From assembly GCA_913055685.1 (NCBI GenBank), contig CAJXKC010000001.1, positions 248,001 through 312,000 on the forward strand: a stretch of DNA of 64,000 nt, in the 5' to 3' direction. The position numbers and the translations under genes were made by a program. This document shows positions 17,528 through 26,037 of the stretch, piece after piece; the stretch's first letter is position 1; each line of letters begins with the position of its first letter. This DNA comes from an uncultured Flavobacteriales bacterium. GTDB taxonomy: Bacteria; Bacteroidota; Bacteroidia; Flavobacteriales; Schleiferiaceae. The notes beneath the pieces are model-generated. The model did no database searches, was not told the origin of the DNA, and was given only the letters and a program-made list of their open reading frames with translations.

Positions 17528-19495
17528 ATGCTTGGGATCAACAAACTTGTTTTACAACTTAATGACCGAATGCTATTCAACGAGATTTCCTTTCTGGTAA
17601 ATCCCGGAGAAAAACTCGGTTTAGTAGGAAGCAACGGCGCAGGGAAATCTACCTTATTAAAGACTATTGCTGGAGAAGCCACGGTAGACCGGGGTGATAT
17701 TTCCAAACCAAAGGACTTTAATATTGGCTACCTGCCCCAGGAATTACCACTTCACGATGGTAATAGCGTTTGGGAAGAAGCCGAATCTTCACTTAGCGAA
17801 ATTAAGCAACTTCAGCAGGCTATCGATGACATAAATCACCAACTAGCCTCAGGAGAAGATTACGAAAGTGAAAGCTATCTAAAGCTTATTGAAGATTTGA
17901 ACCACTATACCGATCGCTTTAATCTGGTAGGGGGATATACTTATCATGCCGATTTGGAAAAAATCCTCATGGGTTTAGGTTTCAAAGCCGAGGACTTTAA
18001 TCGCCAGACCCAAGAGTTTAGTGGAGGCTGGAGAATGCGCATTGAGCTAGCCAAACTCCTTTTAGCTAAGCATGATGTACTTTTACTTGACGAACCGACT
18101 AACCATTTGGATATAACCTCCATTATCTGGCTCGAATCCTTTTTACAAGGCTTTGAAGGGGCGATAATAATGGTTTCGCACGATAGAACTTTCCTCGACA
18201 ATATCACCAAGCGAACGGTCGAAATTGTGAATGGAAAGGTTTACGATTACCCGGTCCCTTATTCCAAATTTGTGGCGCTAAGAGAAGAGCGACGCACCTT
18301 GCAAATGCAAGAGCAGAAAAACCAGGAAAAGGAAATCAAGCATACCGAAGAACTTATCGAGAAGTTTCGCTATAAAGCTTCTAAGGCGGCTTTTGCTCAG
18401 ACCTTAATTAAGAAGTTGGAGAAAATGGAACGCATCGAGATTGACGATGACGACAGCCGGAAAATTAATTTCCGCTTCCCTCCTGCCCCGCGATCCGGTA
18501 AAGTAGTGGTGAAGGCCGAAAACCTGGCCAAGTTTTACGGGGAGAAAAAAATCTTTAAAGCGGTAAACCTTGAGGTAAATCGGGGAGAACGAATTGCCTT
18601 TGTTGGGCAGAATGGTCAGGGTAAATCTACCCTAGTTAAAATTATTGCCGAAGCATTAACACATGACGGTAAGATAGAATTAGGCCACAATGTAGAATTA
18701 GGCTATTATGCCCAGGAGCAGGCTAAAACCTTAGATGGGGACAAAACCCTATTGAGCACGATCGAGGATGCCGCGCCCGAAGACCTGCGTAAAAAAGCGC
18801 GTGATTATTTAGGGGCCTTCCTTTTTAGTGGCGAAGACGTAGATAAAAAGGTTAAAGTACTTAGCGGTGGTGAAAAGGGACGCTTGGCGCTCTGTAAATT
18901 ATTACTCTTCCCCCATAACCTATTGGTGATGGATGAGCCAACCAATCACCTCGATCTGAAAAGTAAAGACATGCTTAAACAGGCCTTGCTAAACTACGAT
19001 GGTACCCTTATTGTAGTTTCGCATGATCGTCACTTCCTGCAAGATCTAGCCGACAAAATATTTGAGTTTAAGGATGGAAAGGTTAGTGAGTTCTTAGGTA
19101 ATATCGACGAGTATTTGGAAGCTCGAAAATTGGAGGATTTTAGAGAACTTGAGAAAGGTAATTCCGAAGCTAAGAAGAAGGAAGAGCAAAAAGCAGAAGA
19201 TAAATCCGACTCGGGCTTAAACTATAAGGAACGAAAGCAGCTCGACAAAGACCTTCGTAAAGCCGAAAAAGAAGTAAAAAGACTAGAGTCTGAAATTGAG
19301 TCACTAGAGTTAAAGCTCGAAGAATGGGATCAAAAGCTGCAGGACCCCGCTCAATTTCAAGAACTTTCGAAAGAAGCTAACTTTTACGAACGTTACGAAT
19401 CGGAAAAAGACAAACTAGAGTCACTTATGCAAAGCTGGGAAACAGCCCAGCAGCAGTTTAGTGCTTTGGAAAAGAAAAGGGAAGGCAAAAAATAA
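17528..19495 (+). CDS. ABC-F family ATPase (ribosome-associated type)
   Basis: ABC-F proteins are soluble twin-ATPase factors acting on the ribosome. The 655-residue product has two nucleotide-binding domains without membrane segments: Walker A GSNGAGKST (about 36) and GQNGQGKST (about 361), signatures FSGGWRMR and LSGGEKGR, and LLLDEPTNHLD and LVMDEPTNHLD Walker B/D-loop motifs. The inter-domain linker is charged and helical, and a C-terminal coiled coil (about 560-650) resembles the Uup/YdiF type. Which ABC-F subgroup it belongs to cannot be fixed by eye; nothing specifically indicates antibiotic resistance. Confidence 0.95.
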   Translation: MLGINKLVLQLNDRMLFNEISFLVNPGEKLGLVGSNGAGKSTLLKTIAGEATVDRGDISKPKDFNIGYLPQELPLHDGNSVWEEAESSLSEIKQLQQAIDDINHQLASGEDYESESYLKLIEDLNHYTDRFNLVGGYTYHADLEKILMGLGFKAEDFNRQTQEFSGGWRMRIELAKLLLAKHDVLLLDEPTNHLDITSIIWLESFLQGFEGAIIMVSHDRTFLDNITKRTVEIVNGKVYDYPVPYSKFVALREERRTLQMQEQKNQEKEIKHTEELIEKFRYKASKAAFAQTLIKKLEKMERIEIDDDDSRKINFRFPPAPRSGKVVVKAENLAKFYGEKKIFKAVNLEVNRGERIAFVGQNGQGKSTLVKIIAEALTHDGKIELGHNVELGYYAQEQAKTLDGDKTLLSTIEDAAPEDLRKKARDYLGAFLFSGEDVDKKVKVLSGGEKGRLALCKLLLFPHNLLVMDEPTNHLDLKSKDMLKQALLNYDGTLIVVSHDRHFLQDLADKIFEFKDGKVSEFLGNIDEYLEARKLEDFRELEKGNSEAKKKEEQKAEDKSDSGLNYKERKQLDKDLRKAEKEVKRLESEIESLELKLEEWDQKLQDPAQFQELSKEANFYERYESEKDKLESLMQSWETAQQQFSALEKKREGKK

Positions 19496-19525
19496 AAAAA
19501 ACCTGACTAACAAGCTTAGCCAGGG
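19494..19525 (-). terminator. Intrinsic terminator after the lipase-like gene
   Basis: On the minus strand a 9-bp stem (19524-19516 with 19510-19502, one G-U) is followed by eight T residues. It lies 24 bases past the stop of the minus-strand gene at 19550 and overlaps the end of the convergent ABC-F gene. Confidence 0.85.
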
Positions 19526-19549
19526 TTTACTATTGCATTTTTTATCGCA

Positions 19550-20965
19550 CTATCGAATAAGCAGTTTCTCACGTAGACTACCGCGCTCGGTTTGCATTTC
19601 AAGAATATAAACACCAGGGCGAATATGGGCCACCGAAATACCTTGAGAACTCCTAATTGCACCAGCCATTTGCACTCGACCGTTTAAATCTATAATACGC
19701 CATTGCACTTCATCCCTAGAATTAGTCTCTAGTGTAATGGTATGGTCGGCAGGATTAGGGTAAAAGTCCAAGGTATAAGCTAGCTCTTCAAGACCAACGA
19801 AAGACTTACATCCACTCGCCAAGCTATCAAACAATGCTACCGCTCCAGCAATACTAGGCGCTACGCATCCACCATGATTTAAATTGCCTCCATTAATAGC
19901 AATCACATCGGAAGCTCCTAAGGCATTCATGGCTGCCTCGGCATCTAAACTATTCTCATAAGCTACCTGCTCATCATTGGTGCAATAAAACAGGCGCATC
20001 GTTGCATCGGGGCGCCAGTTAAAATTGCTATTATCATTTAAAACTTGCCATAACCAGTGGTTCTGGGCCACCGTATCGGCCACAAAAGCTTGCAATACAC
20101 TATCCTCTAAATAACCACTTACGCGGGATGGCAACTTTGGGTTAACTGAATCCATAGGGTAGTTACCATTAAAATAAGGCGGAATTAAGGTGTCGTAAGG
20201 AGATTTTAATATTTCGGAAGGACTATTAAAAAGGCTGCCATTATACGCTGCATTCATGCCCAACAATAAGTATACAACGTAACCCGGATTGCTATAGGGT
20301 TGATCTTGAATAAACACCTCCGATTGGGAGCCTGCCAAATTATAGGGTCCGCTAGCTGGAGCTGCTGCTACTACATTAAACTCACTGTCTAAATTATTAT
20401 CCTGAATGTATTTTGCGGTAGCCATTGCAGCATGACCTCCCTGTGAGTAACCGGTTAAGAATACTTCGCCATTTAAGGGATAACCGGGAATGCTATCAGC
20501 AAGTGCTTGTCTGGCAGCACGCATCATATCTACCGAGGCGGTAGCCTGAGTTTGCGCGTGCACATAAGGGTGTGTACCCGGACTATCACCCAGACCTAGG
20601 TAGTCGGGCATGGTAGTAACGTAGCCACGACTGGCAAAAACTTTACCGATGATCGATTCAAAGTTATTCCGAGACGGCACATCGTTTTTTCGTAATACCG
20701 TGCCATGATTGTAATTGACCAAACTGAAGTCGGTGCAGTTCTTTAGCGGAATACTTAGCATACCACTTGCAATACTGCTATTACCAGCCGAATCGGGCGT
20801 GGTATAGAGGAGCTTATAGTTAGCTACATTGTATTTAGCCTGACCATTAGCCACAAAGTTGATGGTAAAGGTGAAGGTCGTATCCAAAGGGATTACCTGC
20901 ACAAGGTTCTGAGATTTAAGTGGCATTGTAAAAGCCATAAGGGCGAATAGTAGTAATCTTTTCAT
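19550..20965 (-). CDS. Secreted lipase-like alpha/beta hydrolase with T9SS type A sorting domain
   Basis: The 471-residue product has a signal peptide (about 1-19), an alpha/beta-hydrolase domain with nucleophile elbow GYSQGG (Ser about 174), a candidate acid in FYCTNDEQ (about 340) and a candidate His in NLNHGG, resembling secretory lipase/esterase families. The last ~75 residues are a type A sorting domain starting LDFYPNPADHTITLE and ending in a basic REKLLIR, so it should cross the outer membrane by T9SS. Substrate is probably an ester or lipid, but that is inference from fold. It is monocistronic with its own terminator. Confidence 0.9.
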   Translation of the reverse strand: MKRLLLFALMAFTMPLKSQNLVQVIPLDTTFTFTINFVANGQAKYNVANYKLLYTTPDSAGNSSIASGMLSIPLKNCTDFSLVNYNHGTVLRKNDVPSRNNFESIIGKVFASRGYVTTMPDYLGLGDSPGTHPYVHAQTQATASVDMMRAARQALADSIPGYPLNGEVFLTGYSQGGHAAMATAKYIQDNNLDSEFNVVAAAPASGPYNLAGSQSEVFIQDQPYSNPGYVVYLLLGMNAAYNGSLFNSPSEILKSPYDTLIPPYFNGNYPMDSVNPKLPSRVSGYLEDSVLQAFVADTVAQNHWLWQVLNDNSNFNWRPDATMRLFYCTNDEQVAYENSLDAEAAMNALGASDVIAINGGNLNHGGCVAPSIAGAVALFDSLASGCKSFVGLEELAYTLDFYPNPADHTITLETNSRDEVQWRIIDLNGRVQMAGAIRSSQGISVAHIRPGVYILEMQTERGSLREKLLIR

Positions 20966-21078
20966 ACCTAATGTATTGGTGAATTCTTGTAAATATAAGC
21001 TACCTAATTGGTAAATTTTAATCTAAGGCGGCAAGAGCCAAATTATCGATTCGCTTACCTTCGCGGAAAGGAATAAAA

Positions 21079-21804
21079 ATGAAGAAACTGCTATCGCTGC
21101 TATTGCTTCTAAACCTACTCGCCTGCAAAGAAGAAGTAGAGCCCGCCAATGAAGCGCCCTTTTTAGGTAATTTCAGAATTAACAATTCGCTTGGTATTAA
21201 CATTATCGAGACCTACCAAGCCTATATTCTGTCCTTCGTCTCAGAAGACGAAAGCAATTTAGATCGCTACACCCTCAGTATTTCCAATCCTGATGCCGGT
21301 GAATCTTATCAGATTTTAGACCAAGAAATTCGGGGTAAAAACATCTCCATAATGGACACCTTCGAAATAACAGGTAAGAGTATTGCTGGGGGATTAAATT
21401 GTAGTATAGAACTCACCGTCTACGACCGACAAGGTTTAAGTCGCTCTCTTAGTCAGGAGGTCACTCTTCTAAAAAAGGGACCTACCATTCAAGCCCTAAC
21501 CAATAAAGGCACCTATAATCCTGGGGATGACCTCAACTTTGTAGGGCAATTACGCGATAATATCGACCTAGTTGGAATGCACTTTTTCCTTTATAGAGAA
21601 GGCGCAAATAATAGCTTAGACACTATCGCCTCTTTACAAAGGTCTTTTCCTGATAGCAATGACCGAGTTTATAACCTCACGGCTCAGGACTACCTTCAAA
21701 TCGATGGTCAGCTTCCTAACGATTCTTACCGCTTGCGCTATTTAGTTTGGGATGGCGATAATAACCTCAGTCTTAAGGACGAAGAATTGGTTATCAATTT
21801 CTAA
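21079..21804 (+). CDS. Putative surface lipoprotein, unknown function
   Basis: A 241-residue protein with a lipobox LLAC (Cys about 16) followed by KEE, the Lys-acidic export signal of Bacteroidota surface lipoproteins. The mature part looks beta-rich with two immunoglobulin-like stretches (about 30-125 and 130-240; each ends in an alternating strand such as LSQEVTLL or KDEELVINF). The start is preceded by AAAGGA seven bases upstream, an unusually Shine-Dalgarno-like sequence for this phylum. No family recognised. Confidence 0.75.
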   Translation: MKKLLSLLLLLNLLACKEEVEPANEAPFLGNFRINNSLGINIIETYQAYILSFVSEDESNLDRYTLSISNPDAGESYQILDQEIRGKNISIMDTFEITGKSIAGGLNCSIELTVYDRQGLSRSLSQEVTLLKKGPTIQALTNKGTYNPGDDLNFVGQLRDNIDLVGMHFFLYREGANNSLDTIASLQRSFPDSNDRVYNLTAQDYLQIDGQLPNDSYRLRYLVWDGDNNLSLKDEELVINF

Positions 21805-21852
21805 GTATCGGCTTGGATAATTGATAAGCTAGCAATACACCTTTTTAGGTGA

Positions 21853-22710
21853 CTATTCAAAAAGATAGTAGGATAGGCCTAACATTAAATCATAACCAAA
21901 ATAACCCTCCGATATTTTTGGGCTGCGGCTAGGCTCGCTAGGTCTTGGGGTCCAATCGTATTCGTAGTTATCTACGTATTCGACCTGCAGCTGCCGCGTC
22001 TCGAATTGATTGGTTACATCTTCACCATCCAACTCGACTCTAACATATTCCGAAATTTTGGGAACCAGATATGCCGCTCGAAATTGCAAGCTTGCGCTCA
22101 AAAATAGTTTTGGGGCAATTTGCCGTTCAAAGCCAATACTCACTCGCCCACCAAAGCTTAAGTCCATGCGAGTATGCTCCTCCAATACATAGTCGTATTG
22201 AAGTCCAGGAGTTGGGTCATAGCCTTCAGTAATAACCCGCTTCCTACCTTGAACCATTAAACTCGGCCCGAGACTTATAAAGGGTTGCCACTTCGAATTT
22301 TCAAGTTTTACTTGGTAATGAATTAAGGGACTAATAGCTAAGGTTTGATAGTCTATTTTACTAGGGATTTCATCCAAAACGTTTACTCCTCCTTCAGTAT
22401 AGGAAATATATTGGGTGGTAGTCTGACCTAAGCTCTGCTGATAATGAGCCTGCACTAAAAACCTAAAACCATTTTTTAGACCAATGCCCACGGCCGCAGA
22501 AACCTGGATACCTTCGGCAGTGCGAATCGGCACACTTTTATCCGACCTTGGATCCCTAAAGGTTTCATCGTAAGCAATATAACCGGGCAAACCCAGTCCG
22601 TAACCCGCTGCTAAATGAAATGAAATTGGAGGTGGCTTCAGTTTCCCCTGAGCGAAGGAATTACTAGTGATGAATAAAAAAGTAAGAAGCGAAAAGATTA
22701 ATTTTTTCAT
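21853..22710 (-). CDS. Outer-membrane beta-barrel protein, unknown function
   Basis: A 285-residue protein with a signal peptide (cleavage near SFAQ, about 21) and repeated amphipathic strands with Gly/Tyr/aromatic patterning (FHLAAGYGLGLPGYI, FRFLVQAHYQQS, PFISLGPSLMVQG, LFLSASLQFRAAYL), ending in the aromatic-terminated strand LMLGLSYYLFE. This is typical of PorT/OmpW-like small barrels. Function is not evident. It converges with the lipoprotein gene ending at 21804. Confidence 0.8.
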   Translation of the reverse strand: MKKLIFSLLTFLFITSNSFAQGKLKPPPISFHLAAGYGLGLPGYIAYDETFRDPRSDKSVPIRTAEGIQVSAAVGIGLKNGFRFLVQAHYQQSLGQTTTQYISYTEGGVNVLDEIPSKIDYQTLAISPLIHYQVKLENSKWQPFISLGPSLMVQGRKRVITEGYDPTPGLQYDYVLEEHTRMDLSFGGRVSIGFERQIAPKLFLSASLQFRAAYLVPKISEYVRVELDGEDVTNQFETRQLQVEYVDNYEYDWTPRPSEPSRSPKISEGYFGYDLMLGLSYYLFE

Positions 22711-22917
22711 GTTAAGAATTTGGCTTAAAAATACAGCCTTGCCAATAATTTAGGGCAGAGTCGAATAAGCTTTTTTGAATAGAACAGGAGTTTCTCTAAA
22801 GCTAAAGCACCAAGGAAAGAAGCTCGTGCTCGAGAAAAATATTTCAAATCGGGGATAGGAAAAGAGTTTCTGAAAAAAATGATTCCGCCTTCCAAGCTTC
22901 ATTAACAGAAGGCTTGT

Positions 22918-22925
22918 TACTTTTG
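22918..22925 (+). promoter_or_regulatory. -7 promoter box for the tandem tRNA-Arg genes
   Basis: TACTTTTG matches TAnnTTTG and ends 11 bases before the first tRNA, a distance that would put the transcription start a few bases upstream of the mature 5' end. No clear -33 TTG is present. Confidence 0.55.
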
Positions 22926-22936
22926 CCCAATCAATT

Positions 22937-23011
22937 GGCTCCGTAGTACAATGGATAGTATGCAAGTTTCCGGAGCTTGAGATGCAGGTTCGATTCCTGC
23001 CGGGGCTACCA
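22937..23011 (+). tRNA. tRNA-Arg (anticodon CCG)
   Basis: A full cloverleaf can be drawn: acceptor GGCTCCG (22937-22943) with CGGGGCT (23001-23007; G1-U72 and one more wobble pair), a 4-bp D stem, an anticodon stem CAAGT/GCTTG with loop TTCCGGA giving anticodon CCG, a four-base variable loop, and a T arm GCAGG-TTCGATT-CCTGC. Discriminator A at 23008 is followed by an encoded CCA. It reads CGG arginine codons. Confidence 0.93.
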
Positions 23012-23044
23012 ATTGATTTTCTAAAAGATGGCAAAAGCTATCTC

Positions 23045-23116
23045 GGCCCCATAGTTCAATGGATAGAATACGAGTTTCCTAAACTTTAGATGTAGGTTCG
23101 ATTCCTACTGGGGCTA
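23045..23116 (+). tRNA. tRNA-Arg (anticodon CCT)
   Basis: Cloverleaf: acceptor GGCCCCA with TGGGGCT, D stem GTTC/GAAT, anticodon stem CGAGT/ACTTT with loop TTCCTAA (anticodon CCT, reading AGG), T arm GTAGG-TTCGATT-CCTAC, discriminator A. CCA is not encoded. The top pair of the anticodon stem is a C-U mismatch. It is the same length as the CCG tRNA 33 bases upstream and differs at about 13 of 72 positions, several of them compensatory, so the pair looks like an old tandem duplication. Confidence 0.92.
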
Positions 23117-23117
23117 C

Positions 23118-25463
23118 TTATTCCAATTTGTAAAAGCGCTTTGCTCTGCCCAATGGATGCTTTATTAAATAAAGTCCTTCCTGCAAATTGCTTAAATCAA
23201 TTTGATATTCGGGATGTGGACTACTATATACCCGTTGCCCAGTCAAAGTAAAGACCTCAACTGCCGCCGGAGGTTGTATTCGCAATAGGCCTTTACTGGG
23301 ATTAGGATAAAAATTCCAGCGTGAGTCTGGCTCTAAAGGATCGTCGTATTCATACAAAGTTTGTCGATAAAAACCACCTTCCCCTCCGATATACATATCA
23401 TTTCCAATGAACTGGATGAAACGGTAATTTTCATAACGGGGCATGGGGTCTGGTCTTCTGCCCACATAACGAAGGCTATCCCCTCTAAATTCATACATGA
23501 ATAGCCAATGTCCTACCCCAATAAAAACAAAGTCATCGGAAGAGCTAATGGAGCTTGGGAATGAATAACATCCGTAGCAATGTTCTACGGATTCCCCAGG
23601 GACGGTTTCCCAAGTATAATCGGCTTTCTGATAAGCTACGGTAAAGCCTAGACCCATATCGGTTAAGGCCACCACCCTGTCGGTATTGGAAAGTAGATCA
23701 AACTGAATTAGGATATCATAATCATCTCCGAAGCCTGGAATGGTGTCCGTTCTTAACTCTCCAGCCGAATCCTTTTCAAAATGGTAATAAAAGAATTGAT
23801 GGACATAAGGATAGTTAGGGTCTCTTTGACTAAAATAAAGTCGCGATTCGGAGTCTCCCACTGGTAACCATTTCAAATGTTCAAGGATCACGTAATCCAT
23901 TGGGGCAAAAAGAGAGTCCCAAGTTTCACCACCATCGCGAGTCTCTAGAAAAACATAATCGAGATTATACTTTTCGACAAAAAGAATCAGATGTTTGGCA
24001 TCATGTGGATCAATTGCAATGTCATGTATTTCGTCGCTCCAGCTCATGAAAAAACCGAACTCTTCTTGTGGGTCCAAAAGAAGTTCCCAGTATTCGGAAT
24101 TGATAAACCGGCGGTAGAGCTTTTTCTCTGCAGCCGAATAAATGATGCCATTTTCCGCATCATAAGCTACTTGCTGCGAGTTTGGAACTTTTACCGGCGG
24201 CCTAAAGCTCATTAAAGTTTCGTAGGGTGTTCCTGCTTCCTGTAAGAGGACTATCTCTTGCATTGAGGCTGCGGCAATGGCCCCTGCGCGTCTTTCATAA
24301 TACAAGTCCGACATATGACCCGCTTGCTTTAGACCTTTATTGACAAGGAATAGTGAGTCACCATAATGCGTGCTCATCGCGGGTCCATAATTTGTGGCGT
24401 GGAAAGCAACCGAAGCATTACCGGGGTAAAACATAGAGGTCCCATCGTATACATACATACCGGGTACCGATTTATACAATCGACCTACCTTCTGCCAACC
24501 TTTATGAGCGGAACGATATAAAGAGCCCGCGGAAATATGTGTTCCTAACTTATCTCTGGCACTACTTATTACGGGCGGCATAGCATACTTAATAGGCCAA
24601 TCTTTCTTTAACACTTCGGGTTCACTCCAGGTCATTCCTTGGTCATAGCTTCTAAACCATAGCCTAGGTTTGGTCTCATAATAGGGGCCAGTGGTATCAG
24701 GTGGTCCAATCCAGCTTCGATAATTCTGAGCTACCAAGGCATGCCACACCCCTTCTTCATCGATATGAAAAGCTGGGTCTTGATACTTTAATACCGCCGT
24801 ATCAATTCGCAATGGACTAGGATGGTAAGTTAGCTGAGATTTTGAGCTGTAATAGGGCTGCGCCGAATGCAAAAGCGTATCTCCCCAATAGACGATTTTT
24901 CCAGTTTTGGGGTCTGCACTTAGCCTATAATAAGAATTATAATAATTATGATTGGGAGGACCATACTCGCGATTTATCTCTTGGATTACACCCTCATCGG
25001 TAACTGCTGCACGCAAGTATTGCCTTCCGCCTCGAGAAGAAGTAGTACTTATTAAAGTGTCACCCAATAAAAGAAAGTCATTACAGAAATATTGAAAACG
25101 AGCCTCCTCTTCCAATTTGGTCGTATAGAGGTCTAAGTCATTGATAAAAAAGAGCGTCTCACTTTTAGAATGCCAAGCCAGTTTTGAGGTAGCAGGAAAG
25201 AAAAAAGGTCCGCCAAGACGAGTGGCAAAAAGACGTTTCCAATTAAAAATCTTGGGCGTTTTTCCTTTGGGGAAGGTGGCGTAATAAATCCCGTGGCCTC
25301 CACTCATTGACACAAAAAGGATATTATCCCCTTTATAGGTACCCATAGCAAAGTCCCAAACAAATCCGCCGTACATCGGCAGGGATTCAACTTCACTGAG
25401 GTAACCAATCTTTTGAGCCGATAGCGAAGCGGACAAAAAAAGCAGCAGTAACAGGTTTTTCAT
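23118..25463 (-). CDS. Secreted Asp-box beta-propeller protein with T9SS type A sorting domain
   Basis: A 781-residue extracellular protein. After a signal peptide (about 1-16) come many short strands with Trp/Tyr, and two Asp-box motifs (S/T-x-D-x-G-x-T-W): SYDQGMTW (about 272-279) and TRDGGETW (about 510), the signature of BNR/sialidase-like propellers. The C-terminal ~70 residues form a type A sorting domain beginning NFYPNPSKGLLRIQP. Asp-boxes alone do not imply sialidase activity, and I see no catalytic Arg triad that can be assigned by eye. The stop lies 1 base beyond the convergent tRNA-Arg(CCT). Confidence 0.87.
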   Translation of the reverse strand: MKNLLLLLFLSASLSAQKIGYLSEVESLPMYGGFVWDFAMGTYKGDNILFVSMSGGHGIYYATFPKGKTPKIFNWKRLFATRLGGPFFFPATSKLAWHSKSETLFFINDLDLYTTKLEEEARFQYFCNDFLLLGDTLISTTSSRGGRQYLRAAVTDEGVIQEINREYGPPNHNYYNSYYRLSADPKTGKIVYWGDTLLHSAQPYYSSKSQLTYHPSPLRIDTAVLKYQDPAFHIDEEGVWHALVAQNYRSWIGPPDTTGPYYETKPRLWFRSYDQGMTWSEPEVLKKDWPIKYAMPPVISSARDKLGTHISAGSLYRSAHKGWQKVGRLYKSVPGMYVYDGTSMFYPGNASVAFHATNYGPAMSTHYGDSLFLVNKGLKQAGHMSDLYYERRAGAIAAASMQEIVLLQEAGTPYETLMSFRPPVKVPNSQQVAYDAENGIIYSAAEKKLYRRFINSEYWELLLDPQEEFGFFMSWSDEIHDIAIDPHDAKHLILFVEKYNLDYVFLETRDGGETWDSLFAPMDYVILEHLKWLPVGDSESRLYFSQRDPNYPYVHQFFYYHFEKDSAGELRTDTIPGFGDDYDILIQFDLLSNTDRVVALTDMGLGFTVAYQKADYTWETVPGESVEHCYGCYSFPSSISSSDDFVFIGVGHWLFMYEFRGDSLRYVGRRPDPMPRYENYRFIQFIGNDMYIGGEGGFYRQTLYEYDDPLEPDSRWNFYPNPSKGLLRIQPPAAVEVFTLTGQRVYSSPHPEYQIDLSNLQEGLYLIKHPLGRAKRFYKLE

Positions 25464-25611
25464 ATTAGCAATTTCGGGATAGCAAATGAAAGGCCCAAAG
25501 GATTTAGACCAAAGGTCAAATATTAAAGCTTATCATTCATTTGTCTTCTATCCTACAATTGAAGACTTTATCTAAAGGAGAAGTTTTACCTTAGTATAAA
25601 ATTCTCAATCT

Positions 25612-26034
25612 ATGCGCAAAGCAATTGTTTGGATCTCAATTATTGTTGTTTTAGGCCTTTTAGGAGGTATGACTTTCCTTTACTACGGCGTATACTCCGA
25701 AGGAGTACGGGCCGGGACGGTAATAAAGCTATCCAAAAAAGGAGTGCTTTTCAAAACCTGGGAAGGCCAGCTCAATATTAGATCCTTTGGAGCAGTGCGC
25801 AGTGAAAACAACCTCTCGGAAGTTTTTGAATTTTCGATTGAAAGGGACGCAAGTGAAGTTATCCATGACCTAGAAGAGGTATCTTTAAGCGGTGAGCGGG
25901 TAAACCTTCATTACGTTGAACGATATCGAGCCCTACCCTGGCGCGGCAGCACTCGATACTTTGTAACCAAAGTGGTCCGATCCGATAAACCAAAAACGGA
26001 AGAGGCTCCGGTGGAGCGAGCCCCTTTCGACTAA
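25612..26034 (+). CDS. Small single-TM protein, unknown function
   Basis: A 140-residue protein with an N-terminal hydrophobic helix (about 5-27), then YSEGVRAGTVIKLSKKGVLFKTWEG and an alternating beta-rich domain with an SRYF-like end before a charged acidic tail. Short proteins of this pattern (SEGxRAGxxxKxSxKGxxFKTxEG) are common in Bacteroidota; I recall them carrying a 6-phosphogluconate dehydrogenase label, but nothing here resembles that enzyme (no Rossmann motif, far too short). It is 3 bases before a sensor kinase gene and probably cotranscribed with it. Confidence 0.75.
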   Translation: MRKAIVWISIIVVLGLLGGMTFLYYGVYSEGVRAGTVIKLSKKGVLFKTWEGQLNIRSFGAVRSENNLSEVFEFSIERDASEVIHDLEEVSLSGERVNLHYVERYRALPWRGSTRYFVTKVVRSDKPKTEEAPVERAPFD

Positions 26035-26037
26035 ATT

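Noticed and set aside
22750-23034. A 94-codon minus-strand open frame over the first tRNA
   Set aside because: It is antisense to tRNA-Arg(CCG) across its first part and shows no family features; the tRNA folds fully, so the frame is a shadow.
25517-25528. Palindrome GACCAAAGGTC between the propeller gene and the small membrane protein gene
   Set aside because: A single 11-base palindrome with no repeat elsewhere seen nearby; it could be an operator but the evidence is too thin.
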